Below are positions 41,917-51,383 of a DNA stretch of 64,000 nt, piece by piece. Each line of letters begins with the position of its first letter. The stretch's first letter is position 1. Source of the stretch: an uncultured Fidelibacterota bacterium (GTDB taxonomy: Bacteria; Fidelibacterota; Marinisomatia; Marinisomatales; TCS55). A program made the translations under genes and the position numbers. The notes beneath the pieces were generated by a model that was given only the letters and a program-made list of their open reading frames with translations, did no database searches and was not told the origin of the DNA. Where the stretch lies: assembly GCA_902615915.1 (NCBI GenBank), contig CACMQQ010000005.1:1-64000 (forward strand), in the 5' to 3' direction.

Positions 41917-43869
41917 ATGAATAATATTAAAATTACATTTCCAGACAACAGCGTTAGATCTTATGAAGCTGGAGTTACAGCTATTGATATAGCAAATAGC
42001 ATAGGGCCCCGACTTGCTAAAGAAACAATAGCTGCATCAATTAACAACAATCTTGTCGATGCCTTTTTACCAATAAATAATGACGCAAAAATTGAATTGC
42101 ATACAATCAAATCTTCTATAAGCCATGATATTCTTCTTCATAGCACGGCCCATCTAATGGCTCAGGCAGTAAAGCGAATTTGGCCTGATTGCCAAATAAC
42201 AATAGGTCCAGTAATAGAAAATAGATTTTTTTATGATTTTGATATTGATATAACATTTTCGGATAATGATTTAATAAAAATTGAAAATGAAATGCAAAAA
42301 ATTGTTGAGGAAAATCACAATGTTTCTAGAACAAATTTATCTAGAAATGAAGCTATCAAATTTTTTAAAGAAATTGGTGATAATTATAAGGTTGAAATCA
42401 TCAACGACTTGGACCCAAGTGAAAATTTATCCTCATATCACCAAGGAGAGTTTGTTGATCTGTGTAGAGGGCCCCATGTTCCAACAACCGGGCATATTAA
42501 GTATTTTAAACTTTTGTCAACATCGGGTGCTTATTGGAGAGGTGATGAAAACAATAAAATGCTTCAACGAATCTACGGTACTGCATTTTTCTCTAAAAAA
42601 GAGCTCAATAAATATTTAAACTTTTTAGAAGAATCTAAGAAAAGAGACCATAGAAAATTAGGCAAGGAGCTATCTATATTTTCTTTTGATGATGAGGTTG
42701 GTTCTGGCCTTCCATTATGGCTACCAAATGGAGGGGTAATTATAAATGAGCTTGAAAAATTAGCCAAAGAAACAGAAGACCGATACGGCTACCATCAAGT
42801 AAGGTCGCCTCATATTACTAAGGGTGATTTATATAAAAAATCTGGGCATCTTGATCTTTATAAAGAGAGTATGTTTCCCGCTATGGATATAGATGGCACT
42901 GAATATTATTTAAAACCAATGAATTGTCCTCATCATCATAAGATATATAACGCTAGTCCAAAAAGTTACAGAGATTTACCATATAGAATCGCAGAATATG
43001 GTACATGCTATCGATATGAAAAATCCGGTCAATTGTTTGGATTAATGAGAGTTCGAAGTATGCAAATGAATGATGCTCACATCTATTGCAGTGAAAAGGA
43101 TTTTAAAAAAGAATTCTTAGATGTTTGCAAGATGTACTTAGAATATTTTGATATTTTTGGTATTGAAAAATATCAAATGCGTTTAAGTCTTCATGATAAA
43201 GCTAATTTAGGTAAGAAATATATCAATCAACCAGACTTATGGATAAAAACTGAAGATCAAGTTAGAAATGCATTGGAAGAAGGGGGAATTAATTTTACTG
43301 AAATTCCTGGAGAAGCTGCCTTTTATGGTCCTAAGGTTGATGTGCAGGTATGGTCAGCCATAGGAAAAGAATTTACTCTAGCCACCAATCAAGTTGACTT
43401 TGCAATACCAAGGAAGTTTGACTTATCTTATACTGATGAACACGGCAATTATAAAACACCGCTTTGCATTCATAGAGCTCCGTTGAGTACCCATGAGAGG
43501 TTCATTGGTTTTTTAATTGAGCACTTTGGAGGTGATTTTCCATTATGGTTAGCTCCTGTACAAATAGTTCTTTTACCGATATCAGATAAATATTTAAATT
43601 ACGCAAATAACTTAAAAGAAAAATTTGTTGATAGAGGATTTAGAGTTAAGTTAGATGACCGTCCTGATAAGATAGGTGCGAAAATTAGACAGTCTGAAAT
43701 AGATAGAATCCCATTAATGGTTGTTGTTGGTGAAAAAGAAGAACAAGACAATTCATTATCATTAAGAAGAAGGTTCATTGCAAAGCAAAGAACTTTTTCT
43801 GTAGATAATTTTATTTTAGATATACAAAAAGAAATTATGAATAGGAGTTTGCCTAATCGCGAAAGTTAG
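41917..43869 (+). CDS. thrS: Threonyl-tRNA synthetase
   Basis: This 650-residue protein has an N-terminal TGS domain (1-60), then the editing domain with HSTAHLMAQAVKRIWPDCQ and FVDLCRGPHVPTTGHIK. The class II catalytic core (YLKPMNCPHHHKIY, then RVRSMQMNDAHIYC and LCIHRAPLSTHERFIG) and a C-terminal anticodon-binding domain complete it. Zinc ligands (Cys in MNCPHH, two His) are present. No ribosome binding site can fit in the seven bases after the tRNA. It heads the conserved thrS-infC-rpmI-rplT-pheST run. Confidence 0.97.
   Translation: MNNIKITFPDNSVRSYEAGVTAIDIANSIGPRLAKETIAASINNNLVDAFLPINNDAKIELHTIKSSISHDILLHSTAHLMAQAVKRIWPDCQITIGPVIENRFFYDFDIDITFSDNDLIKIENEMQKIVEENHNVSRTNLSRNEAIKFFKEIGDNYKVEIINDLDPSENLSSYHQGEFVDLCRGPHVPTTGHIKYFKLLSTSGAYWRGDENNKMLQRIYGTAFFSKKELNKYLNFLEESKKRDHRKLGKELSIFSFDDEVGSGLPLWLPNGGVIINELEKLAKETEDRYGYHQVRSPHITKGDLYKKSGHLDLYKESMFPAMDIDGTEYYLKPMNCPHHHKIYNASPKSYRDLPYRIAEYGTCYRYEKSGQLFGLMRVRSMQMNDAHIYCSEKDFKKEFLDVCKMYLEYFDIFGIEKYQMRLSLHDKANLGKKYINQPDLWIKTEDQVRNALEEGGINFTEIPGEAAFYGPKVDVQVWSAIGKEFTLATNQVDFAIPRKFDLSYTDEHGNYKTPLCIHRAPLSTHERFIGFLIEHFGGDFPLWLAPVQIVLLPISDKYLNYANNLKEKFVDRGFRVKLDDRPDKIGAKIRQSEIDRIPLMVVVGEKEEQDNSLSLRRRFIAKQRTFSVDNFILDIQKEIMNRSLPNRES
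43843..43847 (+). promoter_or_regulatory. Ribosome binding site of infC supporting an ATC start
   Basis: AGGAG, inside the 3' end of thrS, lies eight bases before ATC 43856. It is the only good site upstream of the conserved IF3 N terminus, and no ATG, GTG or TTG is available there. Confidence 0.7.
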
Positions 43870-44368
43870 TGATATAAGAATAAATGAGGATATAAGAGCT
43901 GATTCAGTAAGATTGATTTCTGAAGATGGCGAGCAATTAGGAGTTATGTCTCTAGATCAAGCTATTGAAAGAGCGAGAGAAGTAGGCCAAGACCTTATAG
44001 AGGTATCACCAAATTCTAAACCCCCTGTTGCACGTATTTTAAATTATGGTAAACTAAAATATGAAGAAAAGAAGAAACAACAAGCCAACAAAAAAAAGCA
44101 GCATGTTGTAAAAATTAAAGAGATAAGAGTTAGGCCTCGCATTGATACCCATGATCTTGAAACTAAAGTTGGTCTTGGTAGGAAATTTATTCAAGATGGT
44201 TGTAAATTAAAGGTCACATTAATGTATAGAGGACGTGAGTTATCTAGAACAGATTTAGGATTAGAGGTTTTAGATAAAGTTGTAGAAATGCTAGCAGATG
44301 TCGCAGAAGTTGAAAAACAAGGTGAATTAGAAGGAAGAAGACAGACTATAGTTCTTTCTGCAAAATAG
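43856..44368 (+). CDS. infC: Translation initiation factor IF-3, ATC start
   Basis: From ATC 43856 the protein has 170 residues and starts with the proper IF3 N terminus (AKVSDIRINEDIRADSVRLI). SEDGEQLGVMSLDQAIERAR, VSPNSKPPVARILNYGKLKY, a Lys-rich linker and RGRELSRTDLGLEVLDKVVE follow. The first standard start (TTG 43913) would cut 19 conserved residues. An AUU/AUC start in infC is the known basis of IF3 autoregulation, since IF3 discourages initiation at non-standard codons. It overlaps thrS by 14 bases. Confidence 0.93.
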   Translation: MAKVSDIRINEDIRADSVRLISEDGEQLGVMSLDQAIERAREVGQDLIEVSPNSKPPVARILNYGKLKYEEKKKQQANKKKQHVVKIKEIRVRPRIDTHDLETKVGLGRKFIQDGCKLKVTLMYRGRELSRTDLGLEVLDKVVEMLADVAEVEKQGELEGRRQTIVLSAK

Positions 44369-44376
44369 GAGATATT

Positions 44377-44571
44377 ATGCCCAAGCAAAAAGTAAGAAAG
44401 AGTGCATCAAAACGTTTTACTTTGACTGGTTCAGGTAAAATTAAAAGAAATAAAGCAAATCATAGCCATATGCTTATTAGAAGAAGTAACAGTGCGAAAA
44501 GGAAAATGAGACAATCAGATCTTGTTGATGTATCTGAAGAAAAACGTGTTAAACGTATGCTTGTTAAATAA
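44377..44571 (+). CDS. rpmI: Ribosomal protein bL35
   Basis: This 64-residue basic protein, MPKQKVRKSASKRFTLTGSG then KIKRNKANHSHML and KRKMRQ, matches L35 in length and sequence. A GGAG ribosome binding site lies upstream. In E. coli the infC-rpmI-rplT mRNA is repressed by L20; whether this holds here is not visible. Confidence 0.95.
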   Translation: MPKQKVRKSASKRFTLTGSGKIKRNKANHSHMLIRRSNSAKRKMRQSDLVDVSEEKRVKRMLVK

Positions 44572-44586
44572 TTTAGGAGATATGTA

Positions 44587-44934
44587 ATGCCTAGAGCAAA
44601 TAGTTCTGTTCCAAGACACAGACGTCATAGAAAAATTGTAAAACAGGCCAAAGGTTACTATGGTGCCCGAAGTCGAAATTTTAAAGCTGCAAAAGATGCT
44701 GTTGAAAAAGCTGGTCTTTATGCCTACAGAGATAGAAGACAAAGAAAACGTCAGTTTAGAAGGCTTTGGATCACAAGAATCAATGCAGCTGCAAGATTAA
44801 ATGGTTTCACATATTCACAATTTATTTCATCATTAAAGTCAAATAATATTGATTTAGATAGGAAAATTTTAGCTCATATGGCAATGAATGATCCTGATTC
44901 ATTCACAGCTTTGGTTAAGACATTAAATAATTAA
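44587..44934 (+). CDS. rplT: Ribosomal protein bL20
   Basis: This 115-residue protein has the L20 signature: [60 protein letters not shown]. It is needed early in 50S assembly. The AGGAG site precedes the ATG. It overlaps pheS by one base. Confidence 0.97.
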   Translation: MPRANSSVPRHRRHRKIVKQAKGYYGARSRNFKAAKDAVEKAGLYAYRDRRQRKRQFRRLWITRINAAARLNGFTYSQFISSLKSNNIDLDRKILAHMAMNDPDSFTALVKTLNN

Positions 44935-45911
44935 TGGACATAAAGGAATCAATTGAATCCGTTCGGAGACAATTCCGATCAGATTCAGATCCTTTTCCTT
45001 CAGATAAAGATTCTCTAGAAAACTTAAAAATCAAGTTTCTAGGTAGAAAAGGGTTGATCGCAAATTTATTTTCACAGATACCTAACCTCTCTAATGATCA
45101 AAAACCCATAGCAGGTAAATTACTTAACCATCTAAAAATAGAGTTAGAGAACAGTTTTCCATCTGATACTGAATCCGCATTTCCCTTAGAAGAAAAAATA
45201 GATAGATCATTGCCTGGAGTTACTTACCCTCCTGGTAATAAACATCCAATTCAATCAACAATGGATGAGATTAAACGACTTTTTGGTCAAATTGGATTTG
45301 CCGTTGCATATGGTCCAGAGATTGATGATGACTTTCATAATTTTTCAGCTTTGAATTTTCCGAAAGATCATCCTGCTAGGGATATGCAAGATACTTTTTT
45401 CACTAAGGAAGATTTAATACTTCGCACTCATACATCTAATGTACAAGTACACTTAATGGAAGAAAAACAACCCCCTTTGAGATATATTGTGCCTGGAAGA
45501 GTTTATAGGAATGAGTCTATAAGCTTTAAAAGTTTTTGTCTTTTTCATCAGGTTGAAGGCATTTATATTGACAAAAATGTTACTTTTAGCGATTTAAAGG
45601 GCACTCTTGAATACTTTGTTAAAAAGATGTTTGGTTCAAAAACTAAAATGAGGTTTAGACCTAGTTTTTTTCCTTTTACCGAGCCAAGCGCAGAAGTTGA
45701 TATATGGAGTGAAAAAAACAATCAATGGTTAGAAATCTTAGGCTCTGGTATGGTTGACCCTCAAGTATTTAAAGCAGTTAATGTAGACAATAATTTATGG
45801 AACGGCTTTGCTTTCGGGATGGGCGTTGAAAGAATCTGCATGCTTCAATATGAAATTGATGATATACGATTATTGTATCAAAATGATGTCAGGTTTTTAG
45901 AGCAGTTCTAA
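44934..45911 (+). CDS. pheS: Phenylalanyl-tRNA synthetase alpha chain
   Basis: This 325-residue protein has an N-terminal coiled coil and LKIKFLGRKGLIANLF, then class II motifs: HPIQSTMDEIKRLFGQIGFA, DTFFTKEDLILRTHTSNVQV, PGRVYRNESISFKSFCLFHQ, VEGIYIDKNVTFSDLKG and FGMGVERICMLQYEIDDIRL. The position corresponding to the usual D/H motif reads ISFKSFCLFHQVEG, a mild variation. It forms a heterotetramer with PheT. Confidence 0.96.
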   Translation: MDIKESIESVRRQFRSDSDPFPSDKDSLENLKIKFLGRKGLIANLFSQIPNLSNDQKPIAGKLLNHLKIELENSFPSDTESAFPLEEKIDRSLPGVTYPPGNKHPIQSTMDEIKRLFGQIGFAVAYGPEIDDDFHNFSALNFPKDHPARDMQDTFFTKEDLILRTHTSNVQVHLMEEKQPPLRYIVPGRVYRNESISFKSFCLFHQVEGIYIDKNVTFSDLKGTLEYFVKKMFGSKTKMRFRPSFFPFTEPSAEVDIWSEKNNQWLEILGSGMVDPQVFKAVNVDNNLWNGFAFGMGVERICMLQYEIDDIRLLYQNDVRFLEQF

Positions 45912-48301
45912 TGAAGATCTCTTATTCATGGATAAAAGATTTTTTGGATATCAATTTAACCATTGATGAAGTAGCTGAAACGCTAACAATGCTTGGCCTT
46001 GAAGCTGAGATATCAACAAACTTTGATGAGTTAAAAGAAATTATTGTAGGTGAAATACAAGCTATTAAAAAACATCCAAACGCAGATAGATTAAATATTT
46101 GTAAGGTGTTTGATGGAGTTAACACATTGCCTGTGATTTGTGGCGCAAACAACGTTAGCAAAGGAATTAAAATTGCTTTTTCTCCAGTTGATTCCGTTCT
46201 GCCGGGTAATTTTAAAATAAAAGAAGCTAAAATTAGAGGAGAGATCAGCAAAGGAATGATTTGCTCCGAAAGAGAGCTTGGCATATCTGACGAACATGAT
46301 GGTATTATGATATTAGACGAAAATGCTATATGTGGACAATCACTTCCTGATTATTTTTCTACTAATAACGATCTTATAATCTTAGATATAACGCCAAATA
46401 GAGCAGATTGCTTTTCACATCTTGGTGTCGCAAGAGATCTAGCTGCAAAATTACACTTAAATCTTAATGAGCCTGACTTTTCTACATTGCCTAAATCCTC
46501 TGATATATCATCTATGATTGAGATAAGCATGGATAATTTAAAAGATTGTCCAAGATATGTTGGAGGCATAATTCAAAATGTTAAGATTAAAGAGTCCCCT
46601 GATTGGCTTAAGAAAAAATTAGAATCTATTGGCATAAGAAGCATAAATAACCTAGTCGATATTTCAAATTATGTAATGATGGAAATGGGTCAGCCTACTC
46701 ACTTCTTCGATTTAGATAAAATTAAAAATAAAAAAATATTGGTTCGCAGAGCTAGAGATGGTGAAAAAATAACAACGCTTGATGAAATTGAAAGATCAGT
46801 CAATAGCAATGTGATGCTCATTACAGATGGTGAATCACCTATCGCTGTTGCAGGTATAATGGGAGGTTTTGATTCAGCAATCAATGAAAATACTAAAAAT
46901 GTCTTAATTGAGTGTGCTTACTTCAACCCTGCGACAATAAGAAAAAGCTCTAAAACATTAAATATGATTACCGATGCTTCTAAAAGATTTGAAAGGGGAG
47001 TTGATTACAACGCACCTGTTTTGGCATTTTGGAGAATTGTACATCTTATCGATGAATTAAATTGCGGTGAATGGATACCTGACATTATGGATACATATCC
47101 TGAAAAGATTGAAACCTATGAAATTGTCCTAAAGAAGAAACTAATCAATGAGATAGCAGGAGTTAATATCCCGAATGATTTTGTTGTAAAAACATTAAGT
47201 TCTCTTGGTTGTAGAATATATGAAAAAGATGATTTAACCTGCTCACCTCCTTCATGGAGACCAGACCTTACAAGAGATATCGACCTTATTGAAGAAGTCA
47301 TCAGAGTTTATGGCTATGATAATATAAAGTCCTCTAATAATTATACTTCCATTATGAATTTTGATGATTTTGACCCTCATCATAATTTAGATAAAATTAA
47401 TAGTTCTTTAATTGGTCTTGGATTTTATCAAGTTTTCAATAATTCTCTTCAAACCAAAGAGGAAGCATATTTTTATTCCAATAAAAAAGATCTTATTGAA
47501 ATGAAAAACCCGTTATCCGATAAAATGACACATTTGCGTTACTCCTTAATACATGGATTGATGCAAAACATTGAACATAATGTCAATAACGGCATCCATG
47601 ATTTGATGCTTTTTGAGCATGGCAATACATTTTCATATTCTGATTCAAAAAGATTGGGCATTGATGAAGTACAAACCTTGACAGGTATATTGCATGGTAA
47701 TTATCAAGAAAAATCAGTACACAATTCTAAATCCAAAGCATTTGATTATTTTATATTGAAAGGTTTAATAATTTCATTTTTTAAAAAAATTGGCATAAAA
47801 GATTTACATTTTATAGAAAATGAAATGGACATAAAATATTTCACTTATTCTTATTCAATTAAATATAATAATGAAATGCTGGGCTATATGGGGCTTCTTT
47901 CTAGCGATATATCAAAAAAATTTAATTTTAAATTCGACGATGTGTATGCATTTAGCATTGAAAATTTAGATAACCTTTTTAACATAATGAATGCGCCAAA
48001 ACTTTTTAAGAAAATAATTCCATATCCCCCTATTGAAAGAGATCTTAATTTTGTAATTGATAGCGATTTAACCAGTGGTTCAATAATAGACTTTATTTTG
48101 TCTAAAAAGTTTGATTTTTTAATAAATATAGTTCCCGTTAGCATTTTCAAACATAGCACTTTAGGTCTTAACAAAAAGGCTTTATCCTTAAATTTGATAT
48201 TTCAAAGTGATTCAAAAACACTTGAAGATAAAGTTGTAAATCCAATTATAGATGGAATTATAGAGGTGGTTTCTAAAAAATTTAATGCTAAATTACGGTA
48301 A
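45911..48301 (+). CDS. pheT: Phenylalanyl-tRNA synthetase beta chain
   Basis: This 796-residue protein has the full bacterial layout: an N-terminal tRNA-binding OB domain (~40-150, KHPNADRLNICKVFDGV), the B3/B4 editing domain (~210-360, MEMGQPTHFFDLDKI, AVAGIMGG), B5, the catalytic-like core and a C-terminal ferredoxin-fold anticodon-binding domain (PYPPIERDLNFVID). It overlaps pheS by one base. Confidence 0.96.
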   Translation: MKISYSWIKDFLDINLTIDEVAETLTMLGLEAEISTNFDELKEIIVGEIQAIKKHPNADRLNICKVFDGVNTLPVICGANNVSKGIKIAFSPVDSVLPGNFKIKEAKIRGEISKGMICSERELGISDEHDGIMILDENAICGQSLPDYFSTNNDLIILDITPNRADCFSHLGVARDLAAKLHLNLNEPDFSTLPKSSDISSMIEISMDNLKDCPRYVGGIIQNVKIKESPDWLKKKLESIGIRSINNLVDISNYVMMEMGQPTHFFDLDKIKNKKILVRRARDGEKITTLDEIERSVNSNVMLITDGESPIAVAGIMGGFDSAINENTKNVLIECAYFNPATIRKSSKTLNMITDASKRFERGVDYNAPVLAFWRIVHLIDELNCGEWIPDIMDTYPEKIETYEIVLKKKLINEIAGVNIPNDFVVKTLSSLGCRIYEKDDLTCSPPSWRPDLTRDIDLIEEVIRVYGYDNIKSSNNYTSIMNFDDFDPHHNLDKINSSLIGLGFYQVFNNSLQTKEEAYFYSNKKDLIEMKNPLSDKMTHLRYSLIHGLMQNIEHNVNNGIHDLMLFEHGNTFSYSDSKRLGIDEVQTLTGILHGNYQEKSVHNSKSKAFDYFILKGLIISFFKKIGIKDLHFIENEMDIKYFTYSYSIKYNNEMLGYMGLLSSDISKKFNFKFDDVYAFSIENLDNLFNIMNAPKLFKKIIPYPPIERDLNFVIDSDLTSGSIIDFILSKKFDFLINIVPVSIFKHSTLGLNKKALSLNLIFQSDSKTLEDKVVNPIIDGIIEVVSKKFNAKLR

Positions 48302-48327
48302 GCAATTTAATTAACGAATCTCTGATC

Positions 48328-48630
48328 ATGGAAAATAACGAAAATTTTGTAAAAGTAACTATCTATGGACAAGAGTACACCATAAAAGCGCCAGCTGATG
48401 CTTCTTACATTAAAAATATTGCTGAATTCGTTGATGAAAGAATGAGAGAAGTTCAAGAAGAATTATCAACCCCTCAAGTTCCAGCAAAAATTGCAATCTT
48501 AGCAGCGATGAATATTGCCGATGAATTATTTACCAGAAATAAAGACTATGATAATATGCAGCATGAAGTAGAAGGTAAGGTTTCCAACTTATTAGAGATA
48601 GTTGAAGAAGCAATTCACAATCAAGAATAA
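48328..48630 (+). CDS. zapA: Cell division protein ZapA
   Basis: This 100-residue protein has the ZapA N-terminal globular part (VKVTIYGQEYTIKAPADASY, IKNIAEFVDERMREVQEEL) and VPAKIAILAAMNIADELF, followed by a coiled coil. ZapA cross-links FtsZ filaments at the septum. zapA beside pheT is a common arrangement. Confidence 0.88.
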   Translation: MENNENFVKVTIYGQEYTIKAPADASYIKNIAEFVDERMREVQEELSTPQVPAKIAILAAMNIADELFTRNKDYDNMQHEVEGKVSNLLEIVEEAIHNQE

Positions 48631-48642
48631 TTTATCGATCTA

Positions 48643-49518
48643 ATGAAAACACTTACTTTATCTGGGTTGGATGCGAGTAAGTCTCTATACAAATCCTATT
48701 TACCACGAATTGAAAGATTAAATAAAAAAAACATTCAACCAGGCTTAGCTGTCATTTTAGTGGGAAATAATCCGGCTTCTCAAGTTTATGTAAAAAGTAA
48801 AAGTACTCGTTTTCATAAAATGGGTTTGTTTTCAGAGACTTTTAAATATAAAGAAAACATAAGTGAAGTCCAGCTCTTATCCAAAATCGAAGAACTAAAT
48901 AAAAATAAAAAATTTCATGGGATTTTAGTTCAATTGCCATTACCAAAACATATAAATTCAGAACTAGTACTAAATAGCATTGATCCAAAAAAAGATGTAG
49001 ATGGGTTCCATCCCTATAATTTAGGATGCTTAGCAATAGGCAAACCTTCATTTGTTCCATGCACTCCAAAGGGAGTTATGAGAATTTTTGAACATTATAA
49101 TATTAAATTGTCTGGAAAGCATGTTGTAATTGTTGGCAGGAGTAATATTGTGGGTAGACCACAATCAATTCTTACCAGTCTAAAAGGCCCTTATAGTAAT
49201 GCAACTACAACACTTTGTCACTCTGGAACAAAAGATCTTTTTAACTATACCTTGATGGCTGACATTGTTATTTTAGCTTTAGGTTCCCCAGAGTTTTTAT
49301 CAAATGAAAATATTAAAAAGGGATCAATAGTCATTGATGTGGGTATTAATAGAGTGCCTGATTCAAACAAAAAAGGGTATAGACTTGTTGGAGATGCTGA
49401 TTTTTCATCAATGATTGGCCATGCAAGTGCTATAACACCTGTTCCTGGAGGAATTGGACCAATGACTATTGCAATGCTAGTTGAAAACACTATTGAAGCT
49501 GCTGAAAACAATGGCTGA
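48643..49518 (+). CDS. folD: Bifunctional methylenetetrahydrofolate dehydrogenase/cyclohydrolase FolD
   Basis: This 291-residue protein has PGLAVILVGNNPASQVYVKS with the catalytic Lys region, GILVQLPLPKHINSELVLNS, PKKDVDGFHPYNLGCLAIG, PCTPKGVMRIFEHYNI, VVIVGRSNIVGRPQS and TPVPGGIGPMTIAMLVENT. It interconverts methylene-, methenyl- and formyl-tetrahydrofolate. All signatures are intact. The downstream dioxygenase gene overlaps its end by 8 bases. Confidence 0.96.
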   Translation: MKTLTLSGLDASKSLYKSYLPRIERLNKKNIQPGLAVILVGNNPASQVYVKSKSTRFHKMGLFSETFKYKENISEVQLLSKIEELNKNKKFHGILVQLPLPKHINSELVLNSIDPKKDVDGFHPYNLGCLAIGKPSFVPCTPKGVMRIFEHYNIKLSGKHVVIVGRSNIVGRPQSILTSLKGPYSNATTTLCHSGTKDLFNYTLMADIVILALGSPEFLSNENIKKGSIVIDVGINRVPDSNKKGYRLVGDADFSSMIGHASAITPVPGGIGPMTIAMLVENTIEAAENNG

Positions 49519-50599
49519 TAAACAATTAAATTATAAACAATATTTAAAGCTTGATAAAATATTATCTTCTCAGCGCTTACTTAGCGAAAGAAACAAAAAC
49601 CACTCTCATGATGAAATGTTATTTATTATTATACATCAAACATATGAACTTTGGTTTAAGCAAATTATATATGAGCTGGACTCAATTATCAACTATTTCT
49701 CAAGTTCTTTAATTGATGAAAAACATATTTCACTATCAGTATCTAGGTTAGAGAGAATTATAGAAATACAAAAAATTATTGTTGATCAAATAAGAGTCTT
49801 AGAAACCATGACCCCGATGGATTTTCTTGATTTTAGAGAATACTTACATCCAGCTTCAGGCTTTCAAAGCTATCAATTCAGACAAATAGAAAATAAACTA
49901 GGTTTAAATAAAAAAGATAGATATCAAATTGATAACATTGAATACAAAGATTTCATTAACAAGGATGAACAAATAAATGTAATAAAAACTGAGGAGCAAA
50001 ATTCATTATTTCAATTAATAGAAAATTGGCTTGAGAGAACTCCTTTTCTTGATTGGGGAGATACTACATTTTGGATAGAATATGAAAAAGCCGTTGATAG
50101 AATGTTAAATGAAGATATTGAATCAATTAAAAAAAACTCCTCATTAACAAATGATATTGTAAATAAAAGGCTGGAAGAAATAAATAGAACCAAGGAGACC
50201 TTTGGAATTATTTTAGATGAATCGAAGCATCAAAATATGGTAAAAAGAAAATTATGGTCTCTTTCCCATAATGCAACTAAAGCTGCTCTCCTAATATTTT
50301 TATATAGAGATCAACCTATACTAAACAATCCCTATCGTTTTTTAAGCAAAATAATGGAAGTTGATGATCTTCTTACAAACTGGAGATATAAACATTTAAT
50401 TATGGTTTCAAAAATGATCGGTAAAAAAATGGGTACTGGTGGATCCAGTGGAGCAGACTATTTGAACGAATCAATTAACAAGCATAAGATTTTTTCGGAT
50501 TTTGCCAGCTTAACAACTTTCCTAATACCTAGATCATCGTTGCCGCCGCTTCCAGAAAAACTGACTAATAAATTAAATTTTAATTTTAACTCCTATTAA
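49511..50599 (+). CDS. kynA: Tryptophan 2,3-dioxygenase
   Basis: I chose ATG 49511 (MADKQLNYKQY), an 8-base overlap with folD, rather than the frame extension from 49481. The 362-residue haem enzyme has HDEMLFIIIHQTYELWFKQI, TMTPMDFLDFREYLHPASGF, QSYQFRQIE and KMGTGGSSGADYLN, with the distal His in DEMLFIIIHQTYE. It opens the indole ring of tryptophan to N-formylkynurenine. It is the first of three apparently co-transcribed genes. Confidence 0.94.
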   Translation: MADKQLNYKQYLKLDKILSSQRLLSERNKNHSHDEMLFIIIHQTYELWFKQIIYELDSIINYFSSSLIDEKHISLSVSRLERIIEIQKIIVDQIRVLETMTPMDFLDFREYLHPASGFQSYQFRQIENKLGLNKKDRYQIDNIEYKDFINKDEQINVIKTEEQNSLFQLIENWLERTPFLDWGDTTFWIEYEKAVDRMLNEDIESIKKNSSLTNDIVNKRLEEINRTKETFGIILDESKHQNMVKRKLWSLSHNATKAALLIFLYRDQPILNNPYRFLSKIMEVDDLLTNWRYKHLIMVSKMIGKKMGTGGSSGADYLNESINKHKIFSDFASLTTFLIPRSSLPPLPEKLTNKLNFNFNSY

Positions 50600-50600
50600 A

Positions 50601-51383
50601 ATGAGCATCAGTGATAAAGTTGCAGTAGTTTGTGGAAGTACTAGTGGTATCGGAAAAGCCACCGCTATTTTATTAGCCCAAAGAGGATGCAAACTTATTT
50701 TGATTTCTAGAAATGAAGATAAGCTTAAGAAAACAATAGATGAATTAACAAAAATATCTAATGTTAATCATGACTATATTTCTACAAATTTTGATGATTT
50801 ATCCTCCTTTAAAAAAATAACAAATGATTTTTTTACTAATTATAAAGGGAAGGTAGATATTTTAATTAATAATTCATCGGGTCCACCCATGGGTGCATTA
50901 TTGGATTCATCAACCTCCGATTTTCAACTAGCCTTCAATAGATTGCTTTATACAAGCCATCATTTAGTTAAACTTATAACCCCATTCATGATCAATAATG
51001 ATTTTGGAAGAATAATCAATATTACTTCAACTTCTGTTGATAGGGTAATTCCTGGCTTAGGGGTTTCCAATACTGTTAGGGGAGCAGTGACACAATGGGC
51101 CAAAACTTTGGCAATAGAATTAGGTTCTTATAATATTACTGTAAATAATGTTTTACCAGGCTATACCAAAACTAGTAGGCTTGATGAACTAGCGAAATCA
51201 AAATCATTAGATAAAAAAATATCTGTTGATAAAATATATAATGAATGGGCAAATAATAATTCCGTTAAAAGAATAGGACAGCCAGAAGAAATAGCTAATG
51301 CTATTATTTTTTTGTGTGAAAAATTATCAGGATATATAACTGGTCAGAATATAATAGTTGATGGTGGAAAACTTGGTATATGA
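50601..51383 (+). CDS. Short-chain dehydrogenase/reductase lacking the Tyr of YxxxK
   Basis: This 260-residue SDR has the glycine-rich cofactor motif (CGSTSGIGKATAILLAQRGC) and an Asn motif altered to ILINNSSGPP. The active-site Ser is in IINITSTSVDRV. At the YxxxK position the sequence reads GVSNTVRGAVTQWAKTLAIE, so the catalytic Tyr and Lys are replaced by Asn- and Arg-containing residues. A known divergent SDR subgroup looks like this. It sits between kynA and kynU, where a formamidase might be expected; its reaction is unknown. Confidence 0.82.
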   Translation: MSISDKVAVVCGSTSGIGKATAILLAQRGCKLILISRNEDKLKKTIDELTKISNVNHDYISTNFDDLSSFKKITNDFFTNYKGKVDILINNSSGPPMGALLDSSTSDFQLAFNRLLYTSHHLVKLITPFMINNDFGRIINITSTSVDRVIPGLGVSNTVRGAVTQWAKTLAIELGSYNITVNNVLPGYTKTSRLDELAKSKSLDKKISVDKIYNEWANNNSVKRIGQPEEIANAIIFLCEKLSGYITGQNIIVDGGKLGI

